This document shows, piece by piece, positions 1-9,154 of a stretch of DNA of 64,000 bases. A program made the translations under genes and the position numbers. Under the pieces are notes generated by a model that saw only the letters and a program-made list of their open reading frames with translations, searched no databases and had not been told where the DNA came from. Numbering within the stretch: position 1 is the stretch's first letter; each line of letters opens with the position of its first letter. Source of the stretch: Bog-159 sp050008575 (GTDB taxonomy: Bacteria; Acidobacteriota; Terriglobia; Bryobacterales; Bryobacteraceae); assembly GCA_050008575.1 (NCBI GenBank), contig JBEKMJ010000033.1, positions 1 to 64,000 on the forward strand, in the 5' to 3' direction.

Positions 1-1289
1 CAACACCGGGGACGCGAACGGCCGCGCGAGCACCGCATAATCCCCGTTCGAGAGCGGCACGCGCACCGTCCAACCCGGAGCCCCGCAATCGTCGGCGGAG
101 TATTCGAAGATTTCGCCGGCCACGCACAACCGCACCTGCTCGAATCCAAACTTCCCACAGGCTTCCCGAATCACGTCCCAGCAGCCGGCCGGCGTGCCGG
201 CGGCAGCCAGGGCGGCGCGGAACTTGCGCAACTCCAGTTGCGCGCTCACCGAGCGCTGGAACTCGCCGCTGAATAGCAGCCGGCCCGCCAAATCGAACTC
301 CGCATAGCCCAAATATTGAATCCCCAGCAAGACAAACACCCCAAACAGCAGCAGCAGCGCGCCCGAGAAACTGTGCACGACGAGCTGCAACAGCGAGAAC
401 GCAGCTGCCAATCCGCAAAGACCATAAAGCATTAAAACCACCCGCCGCGGCGTGAACCCGCGATCCAGCAACCGGTGGTGGATGTGGCCGCGGTCCGCTG
501 TAAAAATCGGCTGGCGCCGCAGAAAGCGCCGCACGATGGCCAGCGCGACATCCAGCAAAGGAATCGAATACCCAGTAGCGTGGCCGACTTATTGCTCCAG
601 ATGGCGGCATAACAGCCCAATAGAAAGCCGATCAGTAAACTGCCGGAATCGCCCAGGAAAATGGTCGCCGGGTTGAAGTTGTAGCACAGGAAGGCCAGCA
701 ACGCGCCGGCCAGCGGAAAGGTAGCCACCGCCAGCACCATGTTGTGCTGCATCATGGCCGCGGCGAAGACGGTCAGCGTGGCGAACAGACCTACCCCCGC
801 AGCCAGACCGTCCAGCCCATCCACCAGATTGAAGGCGTTCATACAAGCCAGCAGCCACAGAATGGTGAGCGGGATGCTCCACCAGGCGTTGGTGGGAGTG
901 CCGCCGATCGAGAGGACCCGCACGCCTCCCACACATGCCAAGCCAGCCGCCGCGATTTGTCCGGCGAGCTTGATCCAGGCCCGCAGGTTGAACAGATCGT
1001 CCAGCAGTCCGACCGCGAAGGCCAGCGCGGCGCCGGGAAGCAGTCTCCAAACCAGCGAGAGTTGCTGGGCGAGCGGGCTGCCTCCTTCCGGACGCACCAG
1101 TACATACGCCACCAGATAGGAAATGGCGATGGCCAGGCCGCCCACCCGCGGGATGGGATAGCGATGGACCTTACGCGCGGCATCGGGCTGGTCCACCACC
1201 CCGTAAGACCGGAATACGTCCCGGAAGATCGGGGTTAGTACCAGGGAGATGATAAACGCTCTGAATCCTAACCAGAGCAGGGAATGCAC
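1..1289 (-). pseudogene. WecA/MraY-family phospho-GlcNAc transferase, disrupted by a small deletion
   Basis: Polytopic membrane protein that would transfer a sugar-1-phosphate from a UDP-sugar to undecaprenyl phosphate, the first step of surface polysaccharide assembly. The family signatures are visible: a PRVGG motif near residue 48, a LLDDL aspartate pair near residue 97, NAFNLVDGLDGLA near 151 and FLGDSGSLL near 213. After SATLLG (about position 570) the frame is lost. Reading the next frame restores IPLLDVALAIVRR, then GHIHHRLLD (the family histidine motif), further membrane segments and a soluble tail that runs off the window edge at base 1. Relatives usually have roughly nine more residues between these blocks, so a deletion of about 20-28 nt that also shifts frame fits best. 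The GTG start at 1289 faces away from the next gene. It could be a true pseudogene or a sequence error. Confidence is high on family, moderate on inactivation. Confidence 0.8.
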
Positions 1290-1549
1290 GCTGCAGACCT
1301 CCGGCTACTCATCACTGATGTTGGCGCACCCCGCCTCTGCATGTCAAGGCACTTGCTTTCAATTATTTCCGGTTGGTACCGGCGGACGGTCGACGGGCGG
1401 CTGCCGGGCCGCCTAACAAACGTCCACGGCGCCCGATTCCGCTTGACAGCGCTCGGTGCGGCGCGTCAGAGTGAATGGTTGAACCCTGCTTGAAGCATAG
1501 TTGAAGCAGGTTGCCGAATCGATCGAAATCCTGAACTCCCGGAGGCCCT

Positions 1550-2920
1550 TTGCTGTTTGTTCGAACGACTCTTTTTTTAGGCTGCGCACTAGCCCTGATG
1601 GCGCAGTCCGATGCGCCACAGGCCGCTACGTCGCAGGCCGCTACACCGCAGGCCAGTTCCGATGACGAGTATAGCGGACCCGCAATTCTAAGCCGGGGTG
1701 AAACCCCCGTCGGGCAGACGGTGGCGCCTATCGCCTTCCGGCCGTATATCGGCGTCGCCGGGATCTACGATACCGGTTTGGTCCCGGTCTCGGTCACCCC
1801 CACGGGCCAGATACCTTCCACGGACTTGTACGGATTGGAGGTGAACCTGGGCGCTTACGCCTATCACGTCTGGAAGCACACTACCCTGGCACTGGATTAT
1901 AAGGGGGATGTCCGGGAGTACTCAACCAGCTATTGGGACGCCACCGATCAATTCCTGTCGCTGATCCTCACCCACCAGCCCAATAAGCGCGTGACGTTCA
2001 CGTTGCGCACCCAGACCGGACTCTACTCCAATAATTATTTCTTGGCCTCGGCCCTGGGCTCCTTGGATTCGAATTACCTTCAGTTGCCGCAAAACGACAT
2101 TTACGATAACCGGGTCGTATTCGCCGGGGTCTCGGGGGATCTGACTTACCGCCTGACGCATCGGCTGTCGTTCAATCTCGGAGGGGAAGGTAGCCTGGTG
2201 CGCCGGCAGTCCAGCGCACTTTACGGCATGACAAGCGGCGTGGCGCGCGGGGATTTGGAGTACCGCATGAGCCGGCATTCCACCCTGGGAGTGGACTATC
2301 GCTTCACCTATTTCCAGTACACCAAAGGTTTCGGCACCACGAATATACACTCGGTAGGCCTCAACTATAGCGCCCAGATTTCGCCGCACGTGCAACTGTC
2401 CGCGCGCATCGGCGGCGCGCGTGTGCAGAGCTCAAGCTTGACCGAGGTTACGCTGGATCCGGCCCTGGCGGCTCTACTCGGCGAGTCCGAGGCCGTGCAG
2501 GCCGCCTATCGCCTCAACTACATCCCCGACACCCAAGTACGGCTGACGGACAGTTTCCGCCGGTCGCAGTTTACGCTGGCGTACCTCAACCAGGTGATTC
2601 CGGGCAACGGTGTTTACCTCACGTCCCGGAACAATTCCGTAAACGCGAACTATAGCTATGCCGGTGTGCGCCACTGGAATTTCGGCGCGAACGGCACTTA
2701 TGGCCGGATGACTGCCCTGGTACAGACAGTGGGAGCTTACACGTCTTACGGCGCAGGGGTGGGCATCACACGAGACATGGCAAAAGGGTTGCATGCCGTG
2801 CTGCGGCTGGACTCGCGCCACTACGATATCGCCAGTGGGGCGCTATTCAACCACAACGAATACCGCATGTCGCTTGGGGTGAACTTCAGCCCGGGAGATC
2901 TGCCGCTGGTGCTGTGGTAG
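1550..2920 (+). CDS. Secreted outer-membrane beta-barrel-like protein
   Basis: A 456-residue protein with a clear signal peptide (FLGCALALMAQ) followed by an Ala/Gln/Thr-rich linker. The rest is alternating short polar/aromatic strands (many Tyr, Arg and Thr, with patterns such as LSFNLGGEGS and STLGVDYRFTYFQY), typical of an outer-membrane beta-barrel, and it ends in a hydrophobic residue plus tryptophan (LVLW). Start chosen at TTG 1550 because GGAGG lies at 1541-1545, four bases before it, and no later start keeps the signal peptide. It sits divergently from the WecA-like gene across a 260-bp spacer that could hold both promoters. Similar barrels in exopolysaccharide loci are often assumed to help export, but no family was recognised; the barrel call is an inference from composition. 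Confidence 0.7.
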   Translation: MLFVRTTLFLGCALALMAQSDAPQAATSQAATPQASSDDEYSGPAILSRGETPVGQTVAPIAFRPYIGVAGIYDTGLVPVSVTPTGQIPSTDLYGLEVNLGAYAYHVWKHTTLALDYKGDVREYSTSYWDATDQFLSLILTHQPNKRVTFTLRTQTGLYSNNYFLASALGSLDSNYLQLPQNDIYDNRVVFAGVSGDLTYRLTHRLSFNLGGEGSLVRRQSSALYGMTSGVARGDLEYRMSRHSTLGVDYRFTYFQYTKGFGTTNIHSVGLNYSAQISPHVQLSARIGGARVQSSSLTEVTLDPALAALLGESEAVQAAYRLNYIPDTQVRLTDSFRRSQFTLAYLNQVIPGNGVYLTSRNNSVNANYSYAGVRHWNFGANGTYGRMTALVQTVGAYTSYGAGVGITRDMAKGLHAVLRLDSRHYDIASGALFNHNEYRMSLGVNFSPGDLPLVLW

Positions 2921-2930
2921 ATGTGGTGCA

Positions 2931-2950
2931 GGGCCGCTCTCTCGCGGCCC
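2931..2950. terminator. Hairpin between convergent genes
   Basis: Perfect 7-bp inverted repeat GGGCCGC / GCGGCCC with a 6-base loop (TCTCTC), in the 35-bp gap between the stop codons of two converging genes. There is no T-run, so it may act as a bidirectional structured end rather than a classic intrinsic terminator. Confidence 0.5.
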
Positions 2951-2955
2951 CGCGG

Positions 2956-4059
2956 TCAAAGAGCTAGAAGATCGGAGTAAATCCCACCCATTCTTTGCGC
3001 GGCGGCTTCCAGCGAGAAGCGGCTCCGAATCAGGCGTGCGGCGTTGCATGCCAACTCGCCGCGGCGTGCACGATCGCGCACCAGCACACGTAAGACCTCC
3101 GCCAGTCCCGCCGCATCGCGCGGTTCAAATAGCATGCCCGTTTGGCCGTGCGTGACCAACTCCGGATTACCGCCGACACGCGATGCGGCCACGCAACATC
3201 CGCAAGCCATGGCCTCCATGAGCGAATTGGAAAGCGCTTCAGATACCGATGGCAGCACGAAAACGTCTATGGCATGCAGCCACTCGGCAACCCGCGGCGT
3301 AGCGGGTTCGAAGATGCAGTCCGGAAGAATGCCCAGCTCCCGGGCGCGGTCGTGCAAGTCCGCCAGGCTCGATCCGCTGCCTACTATGGCCAACTTCATG
3401 GCGGGCACAAGCCCGCGCACCGCGGCAAAGGCATCCAGCAAGGTATCGAGTCCCTTTTCGGGCCGGAGACCGCACACCACCCCGATCACCATCTGGGCGC
3501 CGCGCAGGACGTCCGGCCGATCGCCGCGCATAGGCTGGAACGCGCCGGTGTCGATGCCGTTATAGCAGAGATGGATCAAGCCGGCCGGCACCTTCTCCTC
3601 GTCGCGCAAATGGCGGCGCAGGAACTCACAATTGACCACTATGCCATCGACCAGGCGATCGGTGATCCGTAACGCATGCCTTTGCACCGCCGGCCACAGC
3701 TTCCGGTCGACGCGTTGGCTGGAAAGCACTGCCGCGGATCCCGCCAGACGGGCCGCGGGCACTCCATAGACATTCGCGGGGGTATCGAACGTGTGCACCA
3801 GCCGAATGTTTTTTTCGCGGAGATACTGGGCGATGCGTAGGGCGCCCTTTACGCTGGTTATCGAGGGTACCGGGAAGTGCACGATCGGCACTCCGGCGGC
3901 CCGCAGGTCGTCCGCGCGCAATCCCGCCGGGCGGAAGCAGCCCACGCGCGGATCGAAACGGGATCGGTCCAGCGCCTTGGCGATCTCCGCCATTTGCCGC
4001 TCGCTGCCGCCCAGGTTCAGTTCCTGCACCATCAGCAGAATGGGAATCGGGGCGGGCAT
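2956..4059 (-). CDS. Glycosyltransferase family 4 (GT-B fold)
   Basis: A 367-residue cytosolic glycosyltransferase, likely adding a sugar from a nucleotide donor to a lipid-linked polysaccharide intermediate. The N-terminal Rossmann half begins with ILLMVQELNLGGSERQMAEIA, the usual GT4 glycine-rich start. The C-terminal half has GVVCGLRPEKGLDTLLDAFA and the donor-binding segment VLPSVSEALSNSLMEAMACG, with the E-x7-E pattern near residues 280-290. Length is normal. It converges on the beta-barrel gene and is divergent from the asparagine synthase gene. Donor and acceptor cannot be told from sequence. Confidence 0.9.
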   Translation of the reverse strand: MPAPIPILLMVQELNLGGSERQMAEIAKALDRSRFDPRVGCFRPAGLRADDLRAAGVPIVHFPVPSITSVKGALRIAQYLREKNIRLVHTFDTPANVYGVPAARLAGSAAVLSSQRVDRKLWPAVQRHALRITDRLVDGIVVNCEFLRRHLRDEEKVPAGLIHLCYNGIDTGAFQPMRGDRPDVLRGAQMVIGVVCGLRPEKGLDTLLDAFAAVRGLVPAMKLAIVGSGSSLADLHDRARELGILPDCIFEPATPRVAEWLHAIDVFVLPSVSEALSNSLMEAMACGCCVAASRVGGNPELVTHGQTGMLFEPRDAAGLAEVLRVLVRDRARRGELACNAARLIRSRFSLEAAAQRMGGIYSDLLAL

Positions 4060-4140
4060 GCACCCTCAATGTAACGCATGCCCTGTAAATGCAGTCGTGC
4101 AGGTTTCCAATGCTACAGTAATGGCAAGGTATCCAGAATC

Positions 4141-6030
4141 ATGTGTGGCATTGCCGGATTCTACCTGCGCGAGGGCAAAGCGAGCTTGCCCGCGGTGCGT
4201 GCCATGTGTGACCAGATCCGGCACCGCGGGCCCGACGACGAAGGCTATCACGTGGAGGGCGGCTGTGGCATCGGAATGCGGCGGCTTAGCATCATCGATC
4301 TCAGTACCGGCCATCAGCCCATGGCGAATGAAGATGAATCTGTCTGGGTGGTCTTTAACGGCGAAATCTACAATTACCAGGAGCTGCGAAGGGATCTGCT
4401 GGCTCGTGGGCATCGATTCGCCACCAATAGCGACACTGAAACACTCGTGCATCTCTACGAAGAACAAGGCGCCGAGGGCTTGCGGCGCTTGCGCGGTATG
4501 TTTGCCTATGCCATCTGGGATGCTCGCCGGCGGCGCGTTTTTTTAGCGCGCGACCGCTTCGGGAAGAAGCCTTTGTACTATGCCGTGCTACCCCAGGGTC
4601 TCTACTTCGGAAGCGAGCTGAAATGCCTGCATGCGGCCGGTGTCCCGTCCGATCTCGACACAGAGGCCCTGCGGCTGTTCTTTCAGTTCACATATATCCC
4701 TGAGCCGTTGAGTTGCTTTCGCGCGGTCCGCAAGCTCCCGCCGGGCTCCTGGCTGACTTACGATGCAGATGGAACCGTGCGTCAAGGCCGCTATTGGCAA
4801 TTCCCCACCCCTGTCGCCGAGACGCCCGCCGCCTTCTCGGAGACCGATGTCTGCGCCCGGTTGCGGGACAAGTTCGACGAATCGGTGCGCATTCGCATGA
4901 TTGCCGATGTCCCATTGGGCGCTTTCTTGAGTGGCGGCATCGACTCGAGTTCCGTGGTTGCATCCATGGCTCTAGCATCGCGCGAACCTGTGCGCACGTT
5001 CTCGATCGGTTTCGAGGAGAGTGCCTTTAACGAACTGGAATATGCCGCCATGGTGGCGCGCCAGTATGACACCAGCCATCACGAAATCGTGGTGCGGCCC
5101 GACGCCGTGGACCTGATTTCCCGCCTGGTCCGGCACTTCGATGAACCCTTTGGCGATTCCTCCGCTATTCCCACATTCATTGTTTCCGAATTCGCCGTCC
5201 GCCACGTGAAGGTCGCGCTGAGCGGCGATGGCGGCGATGAATTGTTCGCCGGCTATGATCGCTTTCAGGCACTCGACAAATTGCGCAAGCTGGATCGTGT
5301 GCCGCGCGCGCTGCGTACATTTACTTCCTGGGTCGCCGACCGCCTGCCATACTCGGCGTACGGCAAGAACTATCTGCATATGCTGAGCCGCTCGACGGCG
5401 TTAGAGCGCTACTTCGAGAGCAACTTCGCGCCCTGGTTCTTGCGCCAGGAGTTGCTCCGGAACGAGTGGATGCTCCCGGCCGACAGCGCCTACTTAATGC
5501 GCTCACTGGCGGGTTTTTTGCTTCCCGGCAGCGCCGACCTGCTCTCCCAGGCGCTTTTCTTCGAAACTACACAGAATCTGCCTGGCGACTTGCTGATGAA
5601 GGTGGACCGCATGTCCATGGCGAATTCGCTTGAGGTGCGCTGCCCAATACTAGACCATGAACTCGGAGAACTCGCGGCTGCCATTCCCAACGGTTGGAAG
5701 ATCAGAGATGGCAAGGGCAAATATATTCTATTGCGCGCACTGGGAGACCGCCTGCCGCCGCCGCTGTTGCATCGGGGCAAAATGGGCTTCGGCGTGCCGC
5801 TTGCACTCTGGTTCCGCGGTGCGTTACGGGCATTTCTTTGGGATCATCTGAACAGTACGGCGTTTGCCGGGCGCGGCGTTGTGTCGCCCGCTTTCGTCCG
5901 GCAAATGCTGCAAGAACACGACTCCGGACGCCGCGATAATTCGCACTGGTTGTGGTCGCTGCTGATGCTCGAGCTTTGGTTTCGCCAATTGGATCCTCAA
6001 CCGACGACCGCTCTTTGCGCTTATGATTAA
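4141..6030 (+). CDS. asnB: Asparagine synthase (glutamine-hydrolysing)
   Basis: A 629-residue class B asparagine synthetase converting aspartate, glutamine and ATP to asparagine. Start placed at ATG 4141, not further upstream, because the mature enzyme must begin with Met-Cys: MCGIAGF supplies the catalytic Cys2 of the class II glutamine amidotransferase domain (residues 1-210), with RHRGPDDEG and FNGEIYNYQEL following. The synthetase domain has the ATP pyrophosphatase loop SGGIDSS at about residue 264 and SGDGGDELFAGYDRF about 100 residues later. Paralogues in polysaccharide loci are common and may amidate sugar acids rather than make free asparagine; which applies here is not visible. The upstream GT4 gene is divergent; the 3' end runs into the iteron region. 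Confidence 0.95.
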   Translation: MCGIAGFYLREGKASLPAVRAMCDQIRHRGPDDEGYHVEGGCGIGMRRLSIIDLSTGHQPMANEDESVWVVFNGEIYNYQELRRDLLARGHRFATNSDTETLVHLYEEQGAEGLRRLRGMFAYAIWDARRRRVFLARDRFGKKPLYYAVLPQGLYFGSELKCLHAAGVPSDLDTEALRLFFQFTYIPEPLSCFRAVRKLPPGSWLTYDADGTVRQGRYWQFPTPVAETPAAFSETDVCARLRDKFDESVRIRMIADVPLGAFLSGGIDSSSVVASMALASREPVRTFSIGFEESAFNELEYAAMVARQYDTSHHEIVVRPDAVDLISRLVRHFDEPFGDSSAIPTFIVSEFAVRHVKVALSGDGGDELFAGYDRFQALDKLRKLDRVPRALRTFTSWVADRLPYSAYGKNYLHMLSRSTALERYFESNFAPWFLRQELLRNEWMLPADSAYLMRSLAGFLLPGSADLLSQALFFETTQNLPGDLLMKVDRMSMANSLEVRCPILDHELGELAAAIPNGWKIRDGKGKYILLRALGDRLPPPLLHRGKMGFGVPLALWFRGALRAFLWDHLNSTAFAGRGVVSPAFVRQMLQEHDSGRRDNSHWLWSLLMLELWFRQLDPQPTTALCAYD

Positions 6031-6086
6031 ACCCATGACTACCGCCGTTCGGCATGAGGTTGATCATAAACGGCGCCTACCGCTTG

Positions 6087-6165
6087 TGTGTCCCAGCGTA
6101 AACGCAGGTACCCGGACATGTGCCTCGGCGTAACCGGGATAGGCCCTTTATGTGCTTCACCGTAA
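6087..6165 (+). repeat. Iteron array A, three direct repeats at 32-bp period
   Basis: Three 15-bp copies matching TGTGYYYNNNCGTAA start at 6087, 6119 and 6151: TGTGTCCCAGCGTAA, TGTGCCTCGGCGTAA and TGTGCTTCACCGTAA. The spacing is exactly 32 bp, about three helical turns, so bound initiators would sit on one face of the DNA. A degenerate copy (TGAGGTTGATCATAA) lies 32 bp upstream at 6055. Confidence 0.7.
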
Positions 6166-6281
6166 ATACCACCCAATCTACGGCTGCCTTGACAGTACAA
6201 CTCTATGAAAACAGATGGTTTAGTGAATTACGTTCAAGTACAAGCCAGGATCTACTATGTTTTCAATACATTACAATCCGC

Positions 6282-6338
6282 TTACGGGCGGACACACGCG
6301 CCTTACGATCAAACACATGGCTCTTACGGTCAAACACA
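6282..6338 (-). repeat. Iteron array B, three inverted-orientation repeats at 21-bp period
   Basis: The reverse complement of the array A motif occurs at 6282, 6303 and 6324, read on the minus strand as TGTGTCCGCCCGTAA, TGTGTTTGATCGTAA and TGTGTTTGACCGTAA. The spacing is exactly 21 bp, two helical turns. Arrays A and B face each other across about 115 bp of AT-rich DNA. Confidence 0.7.
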
Positions 6339-6622
6339 TGCCCTGTCGCGATGCTAAAACTATCTTAAATGACTGATTCTATAATACTTAGATTGTCTTG
6401 GAACGCTCCGGCGAGGGCTCTATATGGAATGGTTTATGGTTTGGATAATCTTAACCAAAGACAACCCCGCCATGCGCAGGCAGAAGCCTTTTGGTTGGTT
6501 TGGTATGTGCTTGCCAATAAAAACAGCCGAGCTCCACGGGCTTCATCGTAAATTGCTAGAACAGAATGCCGGACTAATGTTACAAAAACAGTGGATGCAC
6601 TTCCTGTTCTAAAGGCTTCAAC

Positions 6623-8218
6623 GTGACCAAACACAATCCCAAGCCCGCGCTGGTAAACCTGTCGGTCGAGGAGGAAAATCTCGCGGCCATTCCCTTTGCC
6701 GTATTAGAGCGCAGAGTCGGCAAGCGCATCGGAAAGATTGAGATCAAAGGTACCAAGGTGCTTCCCAACGGCAGTGAGATGGAAGTGGTCTGGCAGATCC
6801 AGGGCAACAATGAACTTGGTCTGCCTACCGAACAGGACCTCGATATTTTCGTCGTGCTCGGCGTCCTCACATTCCGGAACAACTTTGCCAAGACCGTGAC
6901 GTTCAGTGGGCGCGAGATCGCCCGCATGCTCAATATCAGTTCAGTTCACGGCAAGTTTTACCAGCGATTGAAACTTGCCATGGATCGCTTCATCCCCTTG
7001 CGTTTCCGGGCGTTAACCGCTACGGACCAGCAAGAAGAAGTGAAATGGAGCAATGTGTTCCAGGAAGCCAGCTTTCTACTCGATCGTGAGACTGGCCGTT
7101 GTACGGGCAGTATTACCTGGACCGACAAACTCATCCAGTCCATCAATAACGGTTTCTTCCGGGTATTGGACGCCGGGCGCTACATGGAGCTCGACGGAAT
7201 TACGGCGAAACACTTGTACCGGTTCTTTGCGGTAGCCTTTGAGAAGACCGACTTGGTTGTAATGGACGCCCGCAAGCTGGCCATGGAGCATGTAGGCATC
7301 TTGAACCCACCGCACTATTTCTCACGGCTTATGCAAACTCTGGAGCCGGCATTCGACCAACTTATCAAGATTCAAGTTCTCGGATCGTATAACGTAATTT
7401 CCGCAGAGGACTGGCGCATCGCCATGCACCGGCACCCCTCCTACGTGCCTGAGCGTAAGAGTTTAATGCTACAGAGCACCACTTGCCCCGAATTAAGCCG
7501 GGCGCACTGCCAGAATGCTCTCGAGAAAGCGGGCTTTGGTTACAAACAGGCCACAGGATGGACCGCTACCGCCGAAACACCTGAGCAATTATATGGTTTA
7601 GAGCGCGCCGCGCAGCTTGTGCTTGCCATGAAGCAGGAGGGTGTGCTGCCACATGTAGCTGCCAGTTACGTATCCCGCGCTCTCGATATGGGAACGGGCG
7701 CCGGCGAAGGTCGGGAGTTACTCGACTGGTGCGAGATGGCACTCGATATATGCAGACAGAAACAGCGTACCGGCCAGAGCTTGAAAAACGCAGCCGGACT
7801 AGTGGTCAAGATCGTCAAAGACCCGGCATCCCGGCGCCGGTTTCTGGACGAGCATATGGAAGGTGCGGCTAAAGAGCGGTACCGTCAACGGGAACGCTCG
7901 GTACTGCGGCAAAATCAGGAAGTCGAAGAGCGCGCTTTGATCCTCGAATACGAGCAGTTTCGTCAGATAACGGCCCAGGCCTTATTCGAACAGCTTAGCG
8001 ACTCATCCAAGCTGGCCCTTTCCAAAGAAAAGTCCGAGTTACTGCGCCGCGAAGGCCGTTTGGAGAAGATGGCGCCGGAGGTACGCGATCGCGAAGTGAC
8101 AGAGCTCATTCTGCAGGATCTCGCAAAGAACGACGTGCCGCCCTATAGCAAGTGGCTCTTGCGCAAACGCGCCGGACAGGCCGTGTTGCCATTTGCCCCG
8201 ATGGATAACATCGCCTAA
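6623..8218 (+). CDS. Replication initiator protein A (RPA family)
   Basis: A 531-residue DNA-binding initiator predicted to bind the iterons just upstream and open the origin. The first ~280 residues carry the RPA-type pattern: an early IPFAVLERR block, a segment with DLDIFVVLGVLTF and a winged-helix-like region (TFSGREIARMLNISSVHGKFYQRLKLAMDRF), then TAKHLYRFFAVAFEKTD and SRLMQTLEPAFDQLIKI in a second winged-helix-like half. The remaining ~250 residues are charged and helical, making it longer than typical plasmid RPA proteins. Start is GTG 6623. No ParA/ParB, relaxase or other plasmid gene is seen nearby. Family call rests on motif memory; moderate to good confidence. Confidence 0.75.
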   Translation: MTKHNPKPALVNLSVEEENLAAIPFAVLERRVGKRIGKIEIKGTKVLPNGSEMEVVWQIQGNNELGLPTEQDLDIFVVLGVLTFRNNFAKTVTFSGREIARMLNISSVHGKFYQRLKLAMDRFIPLRFRALTATDQQEEVKWSNVFQEASFLLDRETGRCTGSITWTDKLIQSINNGFFRVLDAGRYMELDGITAKHLYRFFAVAFEKTDLVVMDARKLAMEHVGILNPPHYFSRLMQTLEPAFDQLIKIQVLGSYNVISAEDWRIAMHRHPSYVPERKSLMLQSTTCPELSRAHCQNALEKAGFGYKQATGWTATAETPEQLYGLERAAQLVLAMKQEGVLPHVAASYVSRALDMGTGAGEGRELLDWCEMALDICRQKQRTGQSLKNAAGLVVKIVKDPASRRRFLDEHMEGAAKERYRQRERSVLRQNQEVEERALILEYEQFRQITAQALFEQLSDSSKLALSKEKSELLRREGRLEKMAPEVRDREVTELILQDLAKNDVPPYSKWLLRKRAGQAVLPFAPMDNIA

Positions 8219-8242
8219 ATCACCTGCGGTACAGTGAGGTTG

Positions 8243-9085
8243 ATGGCCGCTACCTCACAGGAAGAGATTGCTGTTGGCGACCGGTTCGCCTTCGGCGAAA
8301 ACTGGCGGCGTTTCCTTGCCCTCCTTGATGAAAGCCGCATTCTAAGCGCTCAACAGTCCTTAGGCCAGATGCTGGGAGTTTGCGATTTACACGGCAAGAC
8401 GTTCCTCGATATAGGCTGCGGCAGCGGCTTGTTCAGCCTGGCGGCGCGCCGACTGGGAGCGCGCGTGTATTCCTTCGACTACGATCCGCAATCGGTGGCT
8501 TGCGCGCGGCAATTGCGCAACCGATACTTCCCGCAAGATCCGGATTGGCGCATAGAAGAAGGCTCAGTCTTAGATGCGCGCTATCTTATTGGGTTGGGAT
8601 CCTTCGACGCGGTGTACTCGTGGGGTGTCCTGCATCATACCGGCGCCATGTGGCAGGCTCTGGACAACGCCGCTGGCCTCGTCGCGCCGGCGGGGAGACT
8701 ATTCATCGCCATTTATAACGATCAAGGCAAGGCGAGCAACCGCTGGCGCGCGGTCAAGCGTGCCTACAATCGCCTGCCCGGCGCTTTGCGTTTTCTCGTT
8801 ACCATACCGGTCCTGGTGCATTTGTACTGGCGAAGGACCTTAAAGGATCTGGTGCGGGGCCGGCCCCTTGAGTCGTGGCGTAACGAAGGCAAGGAACGCG
8901 GCATGTCCCCCTGGAGGGATTTGGTGGACTGGGTGGGCGGTTATCCATTTGAGGTTGCCAAACCGGAGGCTATTCTGGATTTTTATTTACACCGCGGCTT
9001 TACCTTGGAGCGCTTGACCACCTGTGGCGGTTCGTTGGGCTGCAACGAATATGTCTTTGTCCGCACAGCGCCCGGGAAGCTGTGA
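8243..9085 (+). CDS. Class I SAM-dependent methyltransferase
   Basis: A ~280-residue methyltransferase with motif I FLDIGCGSGLFSLAARRLGA, an acidic strand-2 end (VYSFDYDPQSV) and the motif IV-like YSWGVLHHTGAMWQALD. It resembles UbiG-type small-molecule methyltransferases; in this setting a sugar or lipid-linked glycan substrate is plausible. ATG 8243 is preferred because GAGG lies just upstream; an in-frame GTG at 8234 is the alternative. It starts 24 bp after the initiator gene and is the first of three same-strand genes with the epimerase and a glycosyltransferase. Confidence 0.85.
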   Translation: MAATSQEEIAVGDRFAFGENWRRFLALLDESRILSAQQSLGQMLGVCDLHGKTFLDIGCGSGLFSLAARRLGARVYSFDYDPQSVACARQLRNRYFPQDPDWRIEEGSVLDARYLIGLGSFDAVYSWGVLHHTGAMWQALDNAAGLVAPAGRLFIAIYNDQGKASNRWRAVKRAYNRLPGALRFLVTIPVLVHLYWRRTLKDLVRGRPLESWRNEGKERGMSPWRDLVDWVGGYPFEVAKPEAILDFYLHRGFTLERLTTCGGSLGCNEYVFVRTAPGKL

Positions 9086-9154
9086 TCCAACCAGAGCAGC
9101 CGTCGCTAAGGCAGCACGGTTTGCTGTAGAACGCGCGCAATAGTAGATTAGATC

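Larger units (their letters stand above)
6031..6622. other. Putative iteron-type replication origin region
   Basis: A 592-bp gene-free stretch that is visibly more AT-rich than its surroundings. It holds two iteron clusters in opposite orientation (6087-6165 and 6282-6338), a further degenerate copy at 6228-6242 (TTACGTTCAAGTACA) and a weak copy at 6055-6069 in step with the first array. A DnaA-box-like site (TTTGGATAA, one mismatch to TGTGGATAA) lies at 6440-6448, and a perfect TATAAT at 6380-6385 could be a -10 element, although no good -35 is seen. The replication initiator gene follows directly. Short open frames inside the region have no family features and were rejected. Confidence 0.65.

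Noticed and set aside
6087..6338. CRISPR-like reading of the spaced repeats
   Set aside because: Repeats are only 15 bp, degenerate, in two orientations, and have no cas genes or unique spacers of normal length; iterons fit better.
6120..6612. Three short plus-strand frames in the origin region
   Set aside because: They have no ribosome-binding site or conserved residues, overlap each other and the iterons, and are explained by AT-rich non-coding DNA.
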